Below are positions 43,787 to 52,819 of a stretch of DNA of 64,000 nt, in pieces (the first letter of the stretch is position 1; each line of letters starts with the position of its first letter). The stretch is from contig JAEEJK010000069.1 in assembly GCA_016281815.1 (NCBI GenBank), positions 1-64,000 on the forward strand, in the 5' to 3' direction. A program made the translations under genes and the position numbers. The notes under the pieces were generated by a model, which was not told the origin of the DNA, did no database searches, and worked only from the letters and a program-made list of their open reading frames with translations. The stretch is from Prevotella sp. (lineage in GTDB: Bacteria; Bacteroidota; Bacteroidia; Bacteroidales; Bacteroidaceae).

Positions 43787-45163
43787 ATGAAATTATCAAA
43801 AGACATACAATCTGTATACTTCGTGGGCGCAGGCGGCATCGGAATGAGCGCCATCGCCCGTTATTTCCTCCACAAGGGATTCTCTGTGGCAGGGTATGAC
43901 AAGACACCGTCAACCCTCACAGCCCGTCTGGAAGAAGAAGGCATGCAGATTCATTTCAACGACGACGTCGAGGCCATCCCCGAAGCATTCCGCCACCTGG
44001 AGACAACGCTTGTGGTCTATACCCCTGCCATCCCTGAGAGCCACAGCGAACTGACCTATTTCCGCCAAAACGGATTTGAAATACAGAAGCGGGCACAGGT
44101 GCTCGGCACCCTGACCGAGGAGTTGAAAGGACTCTGTGTGGCAGGCACCCACGGCAAGACGACCACCTCGTCGATGTGCGCCCATATCATGCATCAAAGT
44201 CACCCTGACTGCAATGCATTCCTCGGCGGCATCACCAAAAACTACGGCACCAACTACATTTTCTCAGACAGCGAATATGTGGTCATCGAGGCCGACGAAT
44301 ACGACCGTTCCTTCCATTGGCTCAGGCCCTGGATCTCCGTCATCACGGCAACAGACCCCGACCATCTGGATATCTACGGCACCAAGGAAGCCTATCTTGA
44401 GAGTTTCCGCCATTACACCACGCTGATCCAACCTGGAGGCGCGCTGATCATACACACAGGACTCGAAATGACACCTGATGTGAAGGAAGGGGTGTCCGTC
44501 TACACCTACAGCCGTGACGAGGGCGACTTCCATGCCGAGAACATCATCATCAACAACGGTGAAATCACTTTCGACCTGGTGTCACCGGTGGAGAAGGTGA
44601 CCGGCATTTCGCTGGGACAGCCGATTCCCATCAATATCGACAACGCTGTGGCTGCAATGGCCATGGCACAGTTGTGCGGATGCACCGCCGACGAACTGCG
44701 TGAGGCCATGAGTACCTTCGGAGGTGTTGACCGCCGTTTCGACTTCAAAGTGAAGGACGACCGCCATGTGGTGCTCAGCGACTATGCCCACCACCCCATG
44801 GAGATCCTGCAAAGCGCCAGGAGCATCCGCGAACTTTACCGCGACCGCCACATCACAGCACTCTTTCAGCCTCACCTGTATACCCGCACCCGCGATTTCT
44901 ACATGGATTTCGCCAACAGCCTAAGTATCCTCGACGAAGTGGTGCTGTGCGATATCTATCCCGCCCGTGAGGAACCTATACCCGGAGTGACATCGCAACT
45001 GATCTACGACCATCTCGCACCAGGTGTGACACGCCAACTCATACATAAGGATGAGGTGCTTGACTTTGTGCGCAGCCGCGACTTCGACGTGCTCATCATC
45101 CTCGGAGCAGGTGATCTTGACAACTATACCGACACTATCGCTGACATTATCAGAAACAAATAA
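43787..45163 (+). CDS. murC: UDP-MurNAc:L-alanine ligase
   Basis: Cytoplasmic Mur ligase of 458 residues that adds L-alanine to UDP-MurNAc, first step of the peptide stem. It starts with the fold VYFVGAGGIGMSAIARYF; the ATP site is VAGTHGKTTTSSMCAHIM; further hallmarks are EADEYDRSFHWLRP, ATDPDHLDIYG, DYAHHPMEI and LFQPHLYTRT. It touches ftsQ directly. Confidence 0.95.
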   Translation: MKLSKDIQSVYFVGAGGIGMSAIARYFLHKGFSVAGYDKTPSTLTARLEEEGMQIHFNDDVEAIPEAFRHLETTLVVYTPAIPESHSELTYFRQNGFEIQKRAQVLGTLTEELKGLCVAGTHGKTTTSSMCAHIMHQSHPDCNAFLGGITKNYGTNYIFSDSEYVVIEADEYDRSFHWLRPWISVITATDPDHLDIYGTKEAYLESFRHYTTLIQPGGALIIHTGLEMTPDVKEGVSVYTYSRDEGDFHAENIIINNGEITFDLVSPVEKVTGISLGQPIPINIDNAVAAMAMAQLCGCTADELREAMSTFGGVDRRFDFKVKDDRHVVLSDYAHHPMEILQSARSIRELYRDRHITALFQPHLYTRTRDFYMDFANSLSILDEVVLCDIYPAREEPIPGVTSQLIYDHLAPGVTRQLIHKDEVLDFVRSRDFDVLIILGAGDLDNYTDTIADIIRNK

Positions 45164-46039
45164 ATGTATATCAACTGGAAGAAGACCATCATGGTGACGC
45201 TCGATGTCGTGCTGGCAGCCTATATTATATTGGCAGCCACCTCGTTCAATCGTCCCGACCGCTCACAGTCTGTCTGCGAGAAGGTCAGGATCACCATAGC
45301 CGACAAAGACTCCAGCGGATTTCTGAGTGCCCTCGATATCAAAAAGCAACTCACCGACCAACGGCTCTACCCCAAGGGCAAGAAACTGTCAATGGTCGAC
45401 CTGCGTGCCATCGAGTCAACATTGATGAAGAATCCTTTCATCAACACAGCAGAATGCTACAAGACAGAAGATGGCAATGTGGGCATCATCGTCACACAGA
45501 GGCTTCCCCTGCTCCGTGTCAAGAGCGACAGCGGCGATGATTACTACCTCGACGTCGACGGCAACGTCATCAAGAACAACCACTATACCTCAGACCTGAT
45601 CGTTGTCACAGGCAACATAGGCAATTGGTATGCCCAGCAATATGTGGTGCCTGCCGTCAGATGGCTTACGGAAAATGAACTGTGGGACAGCCAGGTGGAG
45701 CAAATCAACATCCTCCCCGACAAAAACATGGAAATCATTCCCCGCATCGGCAACCACATCGTATGCCTGGGACGGATTCCGGAGAGTTCGGACAAGGTTC
45801 AGCGCAACAAGAACATCAACAAGTTCATGCAGGCAAAACTCGGCCGCCTCGACAAATTCTACCGTTACGGACTCAATGAGGTGGGTTGGAATAAATACAG
45901 TTATATCGACCTGGAATTTGACAACCAGGTCATCTGCCGGAAAAGCAAACACCACGGCCGTCCCGACCAACCGACGGAAAACCCGGCACCAGCCACCACT
46001 CCCAACCTGACGGCGAAGGCCGCCTCACCCCAACAATGA
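45164..46039 (+). CDS. ftsQ: Cell division protein FtsQ
   Basis: Bitopic division protein of 291 residues. A short cytoplasmic head and one helix (IMVTLDVVLAAYIILAATSF) precede a periplasmic POTRA-like part (VRITIADKDSSGFLSALDIK, LRAIESTLMKNPFINTAECY) and a beta domain. A proline- and alanine-rich tail (NPAPATTPNLTAKAASPQQ) ends it. FtsQ joins the FtsL/FtsB complex. Position between murC and ftsA supports the call. Confidence 0.88.
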   Translation: MYINWKKTIMVTLDVVLAAYIILAATSFNRPDRSQSVCEKVRITIADKDSSGFLSALDIKKQLTDQRLYPKGKKLSMVDLRAIESTLMKNPFINTAECYKTEDGNVGIIVTQRLPLLRVKSDSGDDYYLDVDGNVIKNNHYTSDLIVVTGNIGNWYAQQYVVPAVRWLTENELWDSQVEQINILPDKNMEIIPRIGNHIVCLGRIPESSDKVQRNKNINKFMQAKLGRLDKFYRYGLNEVGWNKYSYIDLEFDNQVICRKSKHHGRPDQPTENPAPATTPNLTAKAASPQQ

Positions 46040-46075
46040 CAATACCAAACAGATATAATACAACGCACAACCAAT

Positions 46076-47539
46076 ATGGCAGCAAAGGAATTCATAGTAG
46101 CAATTGAACTCGGCTCTTCCAAGATCACCGGCATCGCCGGAAAGAAGAGCATGGACGGGAGCATTCAGGTGCTCGCCGTCGTGAGGGAGGACGCCACACC
46201 CTGCATCCGCAAAGGCGTGGTTTACAACATCGACAAGACCAGCGCTTGTCTGACCAGCATCATCAAGAAACTGAAGACACTTCTCAAATCGGAAATCTCA
46301 CAGGTGTATGTGGGCGTCGGCGGACAATCCATCCGCAGTATCCGCAACAGCAGCGTGAAGACACTCCCTGAGGACACCATCATCTCGCAGGATATGATCA
46401 ACGAACTGATGGACAACAACCGCAGCACCATGTATCCCGACCTCGAGATTCTTGATGCAGCCACACAGGAATATAAGGTAGGAACACAGTATCAGGTTGA
46501 CCCGGTGGGCATCCAGAGCGACAAAATTGAAGGCAACTTCCTCAACATCGTATGCCGCAAGGCCTTCTACCGCAACCTAAACAAGTGCTTTGAGAAAGCC
46601 AACATCTCTATCGCAGAGATGTATCTTGCCCCCATTGCCTTGGCACACAGCGTGCTCACTGAGGCAGAGAAGCGCGGCGGCTGTCTCCTCGTTGACCTGG
46701 GTGCAGACACCACCACCGTATCCGTCTACTTCAAGAATATCCTCCGCCACCTGGCTGTGATTCCTCTGGGCGGCAACAACATCACCAAGGACATCGCCTC
46801 CCTGCAGATGGAGGAGAACGAGGCTGAGGAGATGAAAATCAAATATGCCACAGCATACACCGAGACGACCGAAATTGACACCGAGAAGACGCTGCCCATC
46901 GACGCAGAGCGCTCCGTGTCAGCACAGGCATTCAACGAACTGGTGGAAGCCCGTGTCAACGAGATCATCCAGAACGTATGGTTTGGCCAGGTACCGCCAG
47001 AGTACAACGACAAACTGCTGGGCGGCATCATCCTTACCGGAGGCGGTTCAAAGATGAAGGATATTAAGAAAGCATTCACCGCCATCACCGGCATCCAGAA
47101 GATTCGCATCGCTGGCACAGTGAGCCAAAAGGTGTCCTCCACCGACAAGGACATCAATGCCCACGACGGCATGATGAACACCGCGCTGGGACTGCTCGCC
47201 AAAGGCGATATGAACTGCGCCGGTTCGACCATCAACCCAAGCACCGACCTCTTTGACACTGACGGCCGCACCAGCAGCACTTCGGCTGACATTCAAACGG
47301 CAAGAATCCGCAAACCTGGCGAGACTGGCTATGTGGAGACACCCGCTGAGAAACAGCGCCGCGAAGAGGAGCGCCGCCGCCGCGAGGAAGAGGAGCGCCG
47401 CCGCCGCGAGGAAGAAGCAGCACAATACGATCAAGACGATACCCCCAAGGGGGGCTGGCTATCCCGCAGTCTCAGCAAGTTGCAGGATTTTGGCAGAAAA
47501 CTCATCTCTGAGGAGAACGAGGATGACAACAACCGCTAA
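46076..47539 (+). CDS. ftsA: Cell division protein FtsA
   Basis: Actin-like ATPase of 487 residues linking FtsZ to the membrane. Phosphate loops are IELGSSKITGIAGKK and LVDLGADTTTVSVY, with the adenosine loop ILTGGGSKMKD; the 1C subdomain lies between. After about residue 420 comes a tail of alternating charge (RREEERRRREEEERRRREEE) encoded by a 24-base tandem repeat (47365-47412). It ends in an amphipathic helix GWLSRSLSKLQDFGRKL that would bind the membrane. Confidence 0.95.
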   Translation: MAAKEFIVAIELGSSKITGIAGKKSMDGSIQVLAVVREDATPCIRKGVVYNIDKTSACLTSIIKKLKTLLKSEISQVYVGVGGQSIRSIRNSSVKTLPEDTIISQDMINELMDNNRSTMYPDLEILDAATQEYKVGTQYQVDPVGIQSDKIEGNFLNIVCRKAFYRNLNKCFEKANISIAEMYLAPIALAHSVLTEAEKRGGCLLVDLGADTTTVSVYFKNILRHLAVIPLGGNNITKDIASLQMEENEAEEMKIKYATAYTETTEIDTEKTLPIDAERSVSAQAFNELVEARVNEIIQNVWFGQVPPEYNDKLLGGIILTGGGSKMKDIKKAFTAITGIQKIRIAGTVSQKVSSTDKDINAHDGMMNTALGLLAKGDMNCAGSTINPSTDLFDTDGRTSSTSADIQTARIRKPGETGYVETPAEKQRREEERRRREEEERRRREEEAAQYDQDDTPKGGWLSRSLSKLQDFGRKLISEENEDDNNR

Positions 47540-47577
47540 TCCTTACCCCATTCACACACCATCAAACAACAACAGAT

Positions 47578-48912
47578 ATGCCAAACGACAGATATACCAA
47601 CAAGCATGAAGGTCTTGATTTCGAAGACCTCCCAAAAGAGAATTGCATCATCAAGGTCATCGGTGTGGGCGGCGGCGGCGGCAACGCTGTCAACCACATG
47701 TACCGTGAGGGCATCCACGATGTGACATTCGTGCTCTGCAACACCGACCGCCAGGCTCTCAACGACTCTCCCGTTCCCGTGCACATCCAGTTGGGCAAGG
47801 AGGGACTCGGAGCCGGCAACAAACCAGAACGTGCACGCAAGGCAGCCGAAGAGAGCGAGGATGACATCCGCCGCATGCTCAACGACGGCACGAAGATGTC
47901 GTTCATCACCGCCGGCATGGGCGGCGGCACAGGAACCGGCGCCGCTCCCGTGATCGCACGCGTGTCGAAAGAACTCGGTATCCTCACAGTGGGCATCGTC
48001 ACCATCCCCTTCCAGTTTGAGGGTCCCAACAAAATCGACCAGGCTCTCGACGGTGTCGAGGAGATGGCCAAGCATGTGGACGCACTGCTCGTCATCAACA
48101 ATGAGCGCCTACGCCAAATCTATCCTGACTACTCTGTGCTCAACGCCTTTGCCAAGGCCGACGACACCCTGAGTGTGGCAGCCCGCAGCATCGCAGAGAT
48201 CATCACCGTGCATGGTCTCATCAACCTCGACTTCAATGATGTGCGCACCGTACTCAAAGACGGAGGCGTCGCCATCATGAGTACCGGATACGGCGAAGGT
48301 GAGGGACGTGTGAAGAACGCCATCCACGACGCGCTCAACTCTCCGCTGCTCAATGACAACGATGTGTTCAACTCCAAGAAAATCCTGCTGAGCATCTCCT
48401 TCTCTGAGGACAAGGAAATCGGTGGTCTGATGATGGAGGAAATGAACGATGTCAACGACTTCATGGCTAAGTTCGGCAATGACTTCGAGATCAAATGGGG
48501 TCTCGCCGTTGATCCTGAGATGGGCAAGAAAGTGAAGGTAACCATCCTTGCCACCGGCTTCGGCATTGAGCATGTTGACGGCATGAACGTACACCTGAAC
48601 AAGCACACCCAGGCCGACTCAGCCCGCATGGCCGAAGAGGAAGAGCGCCGCCAGAACCTGGAGAAGCGCCGCGAGCAATACTACGGACAGACCACCTCGA
48701 CTCCGCACAAGCGCCGTCCGAACATTTTCATATTCAAGCAGGAAGACCTCGACAATGAGGACATCATCCTGGCAGTGGAGAGCACTCCGACCGCACACCG
48801 CTCACGCAAATCCCTCGACCACATCTGCCACATTTCCATCGGCGATGAGGCAGACAGCACACCTGCTTCCGAGGCAGAAAACAACGGCAACAGCAACAAA
48901 ATCGTGTTCTAA
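47578..48912 (+). CDS. ftsZ: Cell division GTPase FtsZ
   Basis: Tubulin-like GTPase of 444 residues forming the division ring. GTP-binding parts are VGGGGGNAVNHM and the tubulin signature GGGTGTGAAPVIA (about 117-129), with NERLRQIYPDYSVLNAFAKADD and the T7-like loop NLDFNDVRTVLKDGG. The C-terminal part has a basic and glutamate-rich linker (EEEERRQNLEKRREQYYG), then RRPNIFIFKQEDLDN. It is 38 bases after ftsA. Confidence 0.97.
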   Translation: MPNDRYTNKHEGLDFEDLPKENCIIKVIGVGGGGGNAVNHMYREGIHDVTFVLCNTDRQALNDSPVPVHIQLGKEGLGAGNKPERARKAAEESEDDIRRMLNDGTKMSFITAGMGGGTGTGAAPVIARVSKELGILTVGIVTIPFQFEGPNKIDQALDGVEEMAKHVDALLVINNERLRQIYPDYSVLNAFAKADDTLSVAARSIAEIITVHGLINLDFNDVRTVLKDGGVAIMSTGYGEGEGRVKNAIHDALNSPLLNDNDVFNSKKILLSISFSEDKEIGGLMMEEMNDVNDFMAKFGNDFEIKWGLAVDPEMGKKVKVTILATGFGIEHVDGMNVHLNKHTQADSARMAEEEERRQNLEKRREQYYGQTTSTPHKRRPNIFIFKQEDLDNEDIILAVESTPTAHRSRKSLDHICHISIGDEADSTPASEAENNGNSNKIVF

Positions 48913-48924
48913 AGCAAACGGGTT

Positions 48925-49374
48925 ATGACACTATACGACCAAATCAGCGAGGACATCAAAGCCGCGATGAAGGCACGCGACAAAGTGCGTCTGGAAACGC
49001 TCCGCAACATCAAGAAAGTGTTCATTGAGGCCAAGACTGCCCCAGGAGCCAATGACACGCTGGCTGATGCCGACGCCATCAAGATCATCCAGAAACTGGC
49101 AAAACAAGGGCGAGAGGCAGCAGCCATCTTCTCCCAAAAAGGCCGTGAGGACCTCGCCGAAGGCGAAATGGCTCAGGTGGCAGTGATAGAAGGTTATCTT
49201 CCTCCTCAACTCAGTGAGGCAGAGATAGAGATTGCTGTCAGGGAAATCATCGCCCAGACCGGTGCCACCGGCATGAAGGACATGGGCAAGGTGATGGGCA
49301 TGGCCAGCAAGCATCTGGCTGGAAGGGCAGATGGCCGCGCCATCTCTGCCATTGTCAAGCGCCTGCTTGCCTGA
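48925..49374 (+). CDS. GatB/YqeY-domain protein
   Basis: Small cytoplasmic protein of 149 residues matching the YqeY family: DIKAAMKARDKVRLETLRNI at the start, IKIIQKLAKQGREAAAIFSQ and the late GMKDMGKVMGMASKHLAGRADG. The domain is the tRNA-binding tail of GatB; free-standing versions may bind tRNA but have no proven role. It follows ftsZ after 12 bases and ends one base before the convergent recO stop. Confidence 0.9.
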   Translation: MTLYDQISEDIKAAMKARDKVRLETLRNIKKVFIEAKTAPGANDTLADADAIKIIQKLAKQGREAAAIFSQKGREDLAEGEMAQVAVIEGYLPPQLSEAEIEIAVREIIAQTGATGMKDMGKVMGMASKHLAGRADGRAISAIVKRLLA

Positions 49375-49375
49375 T

Positions 49376-50104
49376 TCAGGCGAAGAGTTGCCTGAGCACT
49401 TCCAATGAGCGCAGCGCCGGAAATCCCGGCACATGCAATCTGTAATACTCCAATATCACCTCTGTGCATCTGTTGCGTTCAGCACGCGTCATGGCACAGA
49501 GGTGCATTGTTTTATAATTCAGACGCATGAGAAGAGAGATTTTGGCAGCCTCTTCAGGAGCAAGGAAATACCCGTGAAGTGGCGGTGCAGAAGTGAAACA
49601 TGCACCCAGCAGGTCAAAATACTTGCCCTCACTGGCTCCATCTGTGTTGGGGAAGAACCCGATGAAGCGTGACAGCCGTATCATAAATATAAGGTGGAAA
49701 TTGGCAAACCCCGACTCCACACCTTCAAGCCACTCCAAACTGATGGAGACGAACCCGAACAAAGGCTCATTGTCGTTCTCGTCCCGGGTGGCATGCAAGA
49801 GAAACTCCGCCAAGAACATGGCAAGTGCCAATTTGTGGGGATGCAAGGCTATGCCTGTCAGGGGAACAGCCATGCGGATATCACGGAGTCTCTGAAGCGA
49901 AGCCTTGGCCCGGAAATCAAAATCCACCTCCACCAACGAGAGCGGCATGAACAACTGCTTGTGAATTCCCTTTTTCCGAGAACGCGGCAACTTGACCATA
50001 AACGACACCCTCCCCATCTTTTCGGTGAGCATGTCAACCACAAGTCCACCCTCTCCATACTTCACTGTGCGCAGCACGATTGCCTTCGTCTTCGTCGTCA
50101 ACAT
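49376..50104 (-). CDS. recO: DNA repair protein RecO
   Basis: Recombination mediator of 242 residues that with RecR loads RecA on SSB-coated DNA. The OB-fold head is TKAIVLRTVKYGEGGLVVDM with MGRVSFMVKLPRSRKK; the middle has LALAMFLAEFLLHATRDE and the end has FLAPEEAAKISLLMRLN. The start MLTTK at 50104 is chosen; the 51-residue longer frame is a phenylalanine-rich non-conserved head. The zinc-binding cysteines of some RecO proteins are not evident. Confidence 0.9.
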   Translation of the reverse strand: MLTTKTKAIVLRTVKYGEGGLVVDMLTEKMGRVSFMVKLPRSRKKGIHKQLFMPLSLVEVDFDFRAKASLQRLRDIRMAVPLTGIALHPHKLALAMFLAEFLLHATRDENDNEPLFGFVSISLEWLEGVESGFANFHLIFMIRLSRFIGFFPNTDGASEGKYFDLLGACFTSAPPLHGYFLAPEEAAKISLLMRLNYKTMHLCAMTRAERNRCTEVILEYYRLHVPGFPALRSLEVLRQLFA

Positions 50105-50198
50105 GGGGGTAAAGTTAGTGCAAATCAGCAAAAAAAGCAAGAGCAAGGCGAAGAAAATATACAAAAACCAAGGAAAAATAAAAAAAATCCCAAGAAAA

Positions 50199-50230
50199 TT
50201 TGCACGATTGTCGGAAAAGCAGTACCTTTG
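50199..50230 (+). promoter_or_regulatory. Promoter of tRNA-Glu and rpsT
   Basis: TTTG (50199-50202), 20 bases, TACCTTTG (50223-50230): exact Bacteroidetes promoter 20 bases before the mature tRNA. No terminator separates the tRNA from rpsT, so both are probably in one transcript. Confidence 0.75.
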
Positions 50231-50250
50231 CATCCGCAATTTAAGTCGAC

Positions 50251-50322
50251 GGTCCATTCGTCTATCGGTTAGGACGAGAGATTTTCATTCTCTAAAGAGC
50301 AGTTCGACTCTGCTATGGACTG
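50251..50322 (+). tRNA. tRNA-Glu (anticodon TTC)
   Basis: A 72-base cloverleaf. Acceptor GGTCCAT pairs with ATGGACT (one G-T pair). The anticodon stem AGAGA/TCTCT closes loop TTTTCAT with anticodon TTC at 50284-50286. The T-loop is GTTCGACTC. The discriminator base is G and CCA is not encoded. Confidence 0.93.
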
Positions 50323-50352
50323 CAAGAAACAGTAAATAAGGAAACAATAAAG

Positions 50353-50607
50353 ATGGCAAACCACAAATCATCACTCAAGAGAATCCGCCAGGACAAGAAG
50401 CGTCAGCTTCACAACAAGTATTACGCAAAGACCATGCGCAATGCAGTACGCAAACTGCGTGCAATGACCAATAAGGAGGAGGCTGCGAAGCTTTATCCCA
50501 GTGTGCAGAAAATGCTCGACAAATTGGCAAAGACCAACATTATCCACCGCAACAAGGCTGCCAACCTGAAGTCAAGCCTGTCGCGTCAGATTAACAAGAT
50601 GGCATAA
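50353..50607 (+). CDS. rpsT: 30S ribosomal protein S20
   Basis: Basic 84-residue protein of the small subunit, [20 protein letters not shown] start and [17 protein letters not shown] end typical of S20. It binds 16S rRNA early in assembly. It follows tRNA-Glu by 30 bases and is followed by a terminator. Confidence 0.97.
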   Translation: MANHKSSLKRIRQDKKRQLHNKYYAKTMRNAVRKLRAMTNKEEAAKLYPSVQKMLDKLAKTNIIHRNKAANLKSSLSRQINKMA

Positions 50608-50633
50608 AAAGTCCCGGAAAAGAGATAAACTGG

Positions 50634-50670
50634 AAGGCTGCAATCAAACGATTGCGGCCTTTGTGTTTTT
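50634..50670 (+). terminator. Terminator after rpsT
   Basis: AAGGC-T-GCAATC (50634-50645) pairs with GATTGC-G-GCCTT (50650-50661) around AAAC, followed by TGTGTTTTT. It separates rpsT from gyrB. Confidence 0.8.
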
Positions 50671-50750
50671 ATATGGTTTTTATTATGTTTTTCGCACCAA
50701 CTTTAGTCTTTTTTTAGACTGAAATATTTCCGTTTTTGCGCGTTTTTTTG

Positions 50751-50758
50751 TAATTTTG
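50751..50758 (+). promoter_or_regulatory. -7 box of gyrB
   Basis: TAATTTTG 25 bases before the gyrB ATG. No well-placed TTG box. An inverted repeat AGTCT-TTTTTT-AGACT lies just upstream at 50705-50720. Confidence 0.5.
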
Positions 50759-50783
50759 CACACTACAAACAAGAACGACAAAA

Positions 50784-52754
50784 ATGTCAGAGATACAAAA
50801 TCCGGAAAGCAATTATTCTGCAAAAAACATTCAGGTGCTGGAAGGCCTTGAGGCTGTCAGAAAGCGCCCTGCCATGTATATTGGCGACATCAGCGAAAAG
50901 GGACTTCACCACTTGGTGAACGAGACTGTGGACAACTCCATCGACGAGGCGATGGCAGGTTTCTGCACCCACATTGAAGTGACCATCAACCCAGACAACT
51001 CCATCACCGTTCAGGACAATGGCCGCGGCATCCCCGTGGATGAGCACAAGAAACTCCACAAATCCGCTCTTGAGGTGGTGATGACAGTGCTCCATGCCGG
51101 CGGAAAGTTCGACAAAGGCTCCTACAAGGTGAGCGGCGGTCTGCACGGTGTCGGTGTGAGTTGCGTCAACGCCCTTTCCTCACACATGAAATCACAGGTA
51201 TTCCGTGACGGCAAGATCTATCAGCAGGAATACGAAAAAGGCAAACCCTGCTATCCCGTCAAAATAGTAGGTGAGACAGACAAACAGGGCACACGCCAAC
51301 AGTTCTGGCCCGACCCCACCATTTTCACCACCACCGTCTACCAATTCGACACCATACAGCGCAGGATGCGCGAGTTAGCCTACCTGAATGCAGGTATCAC
51401 CATCACGCTGACCGACTTGCGGCCCGACGAGAACGGCAACACCCGCCAGGAAGTCTACCATGCCAAGGAAGGCCTCAAGGAATTTGTGAGGTTTGTCGAC
51501 CGTCACCGCACCCATCTTTTCGATGACGTCATCTATCTGAAGACCGAGAAACAGGGTGTCCCCATCGAAGTGGCCGTGATGTACAACACCGACTACACGG
51601 AGAACATCCACTCCTACGTCAACAACATCAACACCATAGAGGGCGGTACTCATCTTCAAGGTTTCCGTATGGCCCTCACCCGCACGCTGAAGAAATATGC
51701 CGACAACGACCCCTCCATCTCCAAGCAGATAGAGAAGAACAAGATAGAAATCGCCGGCGAGGACTTCCGCGAAGGCCTTACCGCCGTTATCTCCATCAAG
51801 GTGGCAGAGCCACAGTTTGAAGGTCAGACGAAGACGAAACTGGGCAACAGCGAGGTGGCAGGTGCCGTACAGCAGGCTGTCGGCGAAGCCCTCGCCACCT
51901 ATCTGGAGGAACACCCCAAGGAAGCCAAACTCATCTGCGAGAAAGTGGTGTTGGCCGCCACGGCACGCATCGCGGCCCGCAAGGCACGTGAAAGTGTACA
52001 GCGCAAGAACGTGATGTCGGGCGGTGGTCTGCCCGGCAAACTGGCCGACTGCTCCAACAAGGACCCCAAGGAATGTGAGATTTTCCTCGTGGAGGGTGAC
52101 TCCGCAGGCGGTTCCGCCAAGCAGGGACGCGACCGATACACCCAGGCCATCCTGCCGCTCCGAGGCAAAATCCTGAATGTGGAGAAAGTGCAGTGGCACC
52201 GCGTCTTCGAAGCAGAGTCGGTGATGAACATCATTCAAAGTGTGGGAGTGAGATTCGGAGTCGAAGGAGAGGCCGATCGGGAAGCCAACATCGACAAGTT
52301 GCGCTATGACAAGATTATCATCATGACCGATGCCGACGTCGATGGCTCTCACATCGATACCCTCATCATGACCCTGTTCTACCGCTTCATGCCGCGTGTC
52401 ATCGAGGAAGGGCATCTATACATAGCCACTCCCCCACTCTACAAATGCACCTATAAGAAAGTCTCCGAATACTGCTACACCGAACAGCAGCGCCAAGCCT
52501 TCATCGACAAATATGTGTCGGGCGACGAGAACAGCAGTGCCCTCCACACCCAACGCTACAAAGGTCTTGGAGAGATGAACCCCGAACAACTTTGGGAAAC
52601 CACGATGAATCCCCAGACCCGCCTTCTCAAGCAGGTGACCATAGAGAATGCCGCTCAGGCCGATGAGATTTTCTCTATGCTCATGGGTGATGACGTTGAA
52701 CCACGCCGCGAGTTCATCGAGCGCAATGCCACTTACGCCAATATCGACGCATAA
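50784..52754 (+). CDS. gyrB: DNA gyrase subunit B
   Basis: ATPase subunit of gyrase, 656 residues. The GHKL ATP site shows NETVDNSIDEAMAG, QDNGRGIPV and GGLHGVGVSCVNALS; the transducer has the QTKTKLGN loop; the TOPRIM domain has EGDSAGGSAKQGRDR (about residue 437) and MTDADVDGSHI. The C-terminal part has the RYKGLGEMNPEQLWETTM block. Gyrase, rather than ParE, is indicated by the overall form; it stands alone between two terminators. Confidence 0.95.
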   Translation: MSEIQNPESNYSAKNIQVLEGLEAVRKRPAMYIGDISEKGLHHLVNETVDNSIDEAMAGFCTHIEVTINPDNSITVQDNGRGIPVDEHKKLHKSALEVVMTVLHAGGKFDKGSYKVSGGLHGVGVSCVNALSSHMKSQVFRDGKIYQQEYEKGKPCYPVKIVGETDKQGTRQQFWPDPTIFTTTVYQFDTIQRRMRELAYLNAGITITLTDLRPDENGNTRQEVYHAKEGLKEFVRFVDRHRTHLFDDVIYLKTEKQGVPIEVAVMYNTDYTENIHSYVNNINTIEGGTHLQGFRMALTRTLKKYADNDPSISKQIEKNKIEIAGEDFREGLTAVISIKVAEPQFEGQTKTKLGNSEVAGAVQQAVGEALATYLEEHPKEAKLICEKVVLAATARIAARKARESVQRKNVMSGGGLPGKLADCSNKDPKECEIFLVEGDSAGGSAKQGRDRYTQAILPLRGKILNVEKVQWHRVFEAESVMNIIQSVGVRFGVEGEADREANIDKLRYDKIIIMTDADVDGSHIDTLIMTLFYRFMPRVIEEGHLYIATPPLYKCTYKKVSEYCYTEQQRQAFIDKYVSGDENSSALHTQRYKGLGEMNPEQLWETTMNPQTRLLKQVTIENAAQADEIFSMLMGDDVEPRREFIERNATYANIDA

Positions 52755-52763
52755 GACTATTTT

Positions 52764-52795
52764 CCCCCTCGCCCTGTCGGCGAGGGGGATTTTTC
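52764..52795 (+). terminator. Terminator after gyrB
   Basis: A perfect ten-base stem, CCCCCTCGCC (52764-52773) with GGCGAGGGGG (52779-52788), loop CTGTC, then ATTTTT. It lies ten bases after the gyrB stop. Confidence 0.9.
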
Positions 52796-52819
52796 TCAAA
52801 CATCACTAACAACACCACT

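Noticed and set aside
51375..52415. 346-residue minus-strand open frame over gyrB
   Set aside because: Shadow caused by the GC-rich third codon positions of gyrB.
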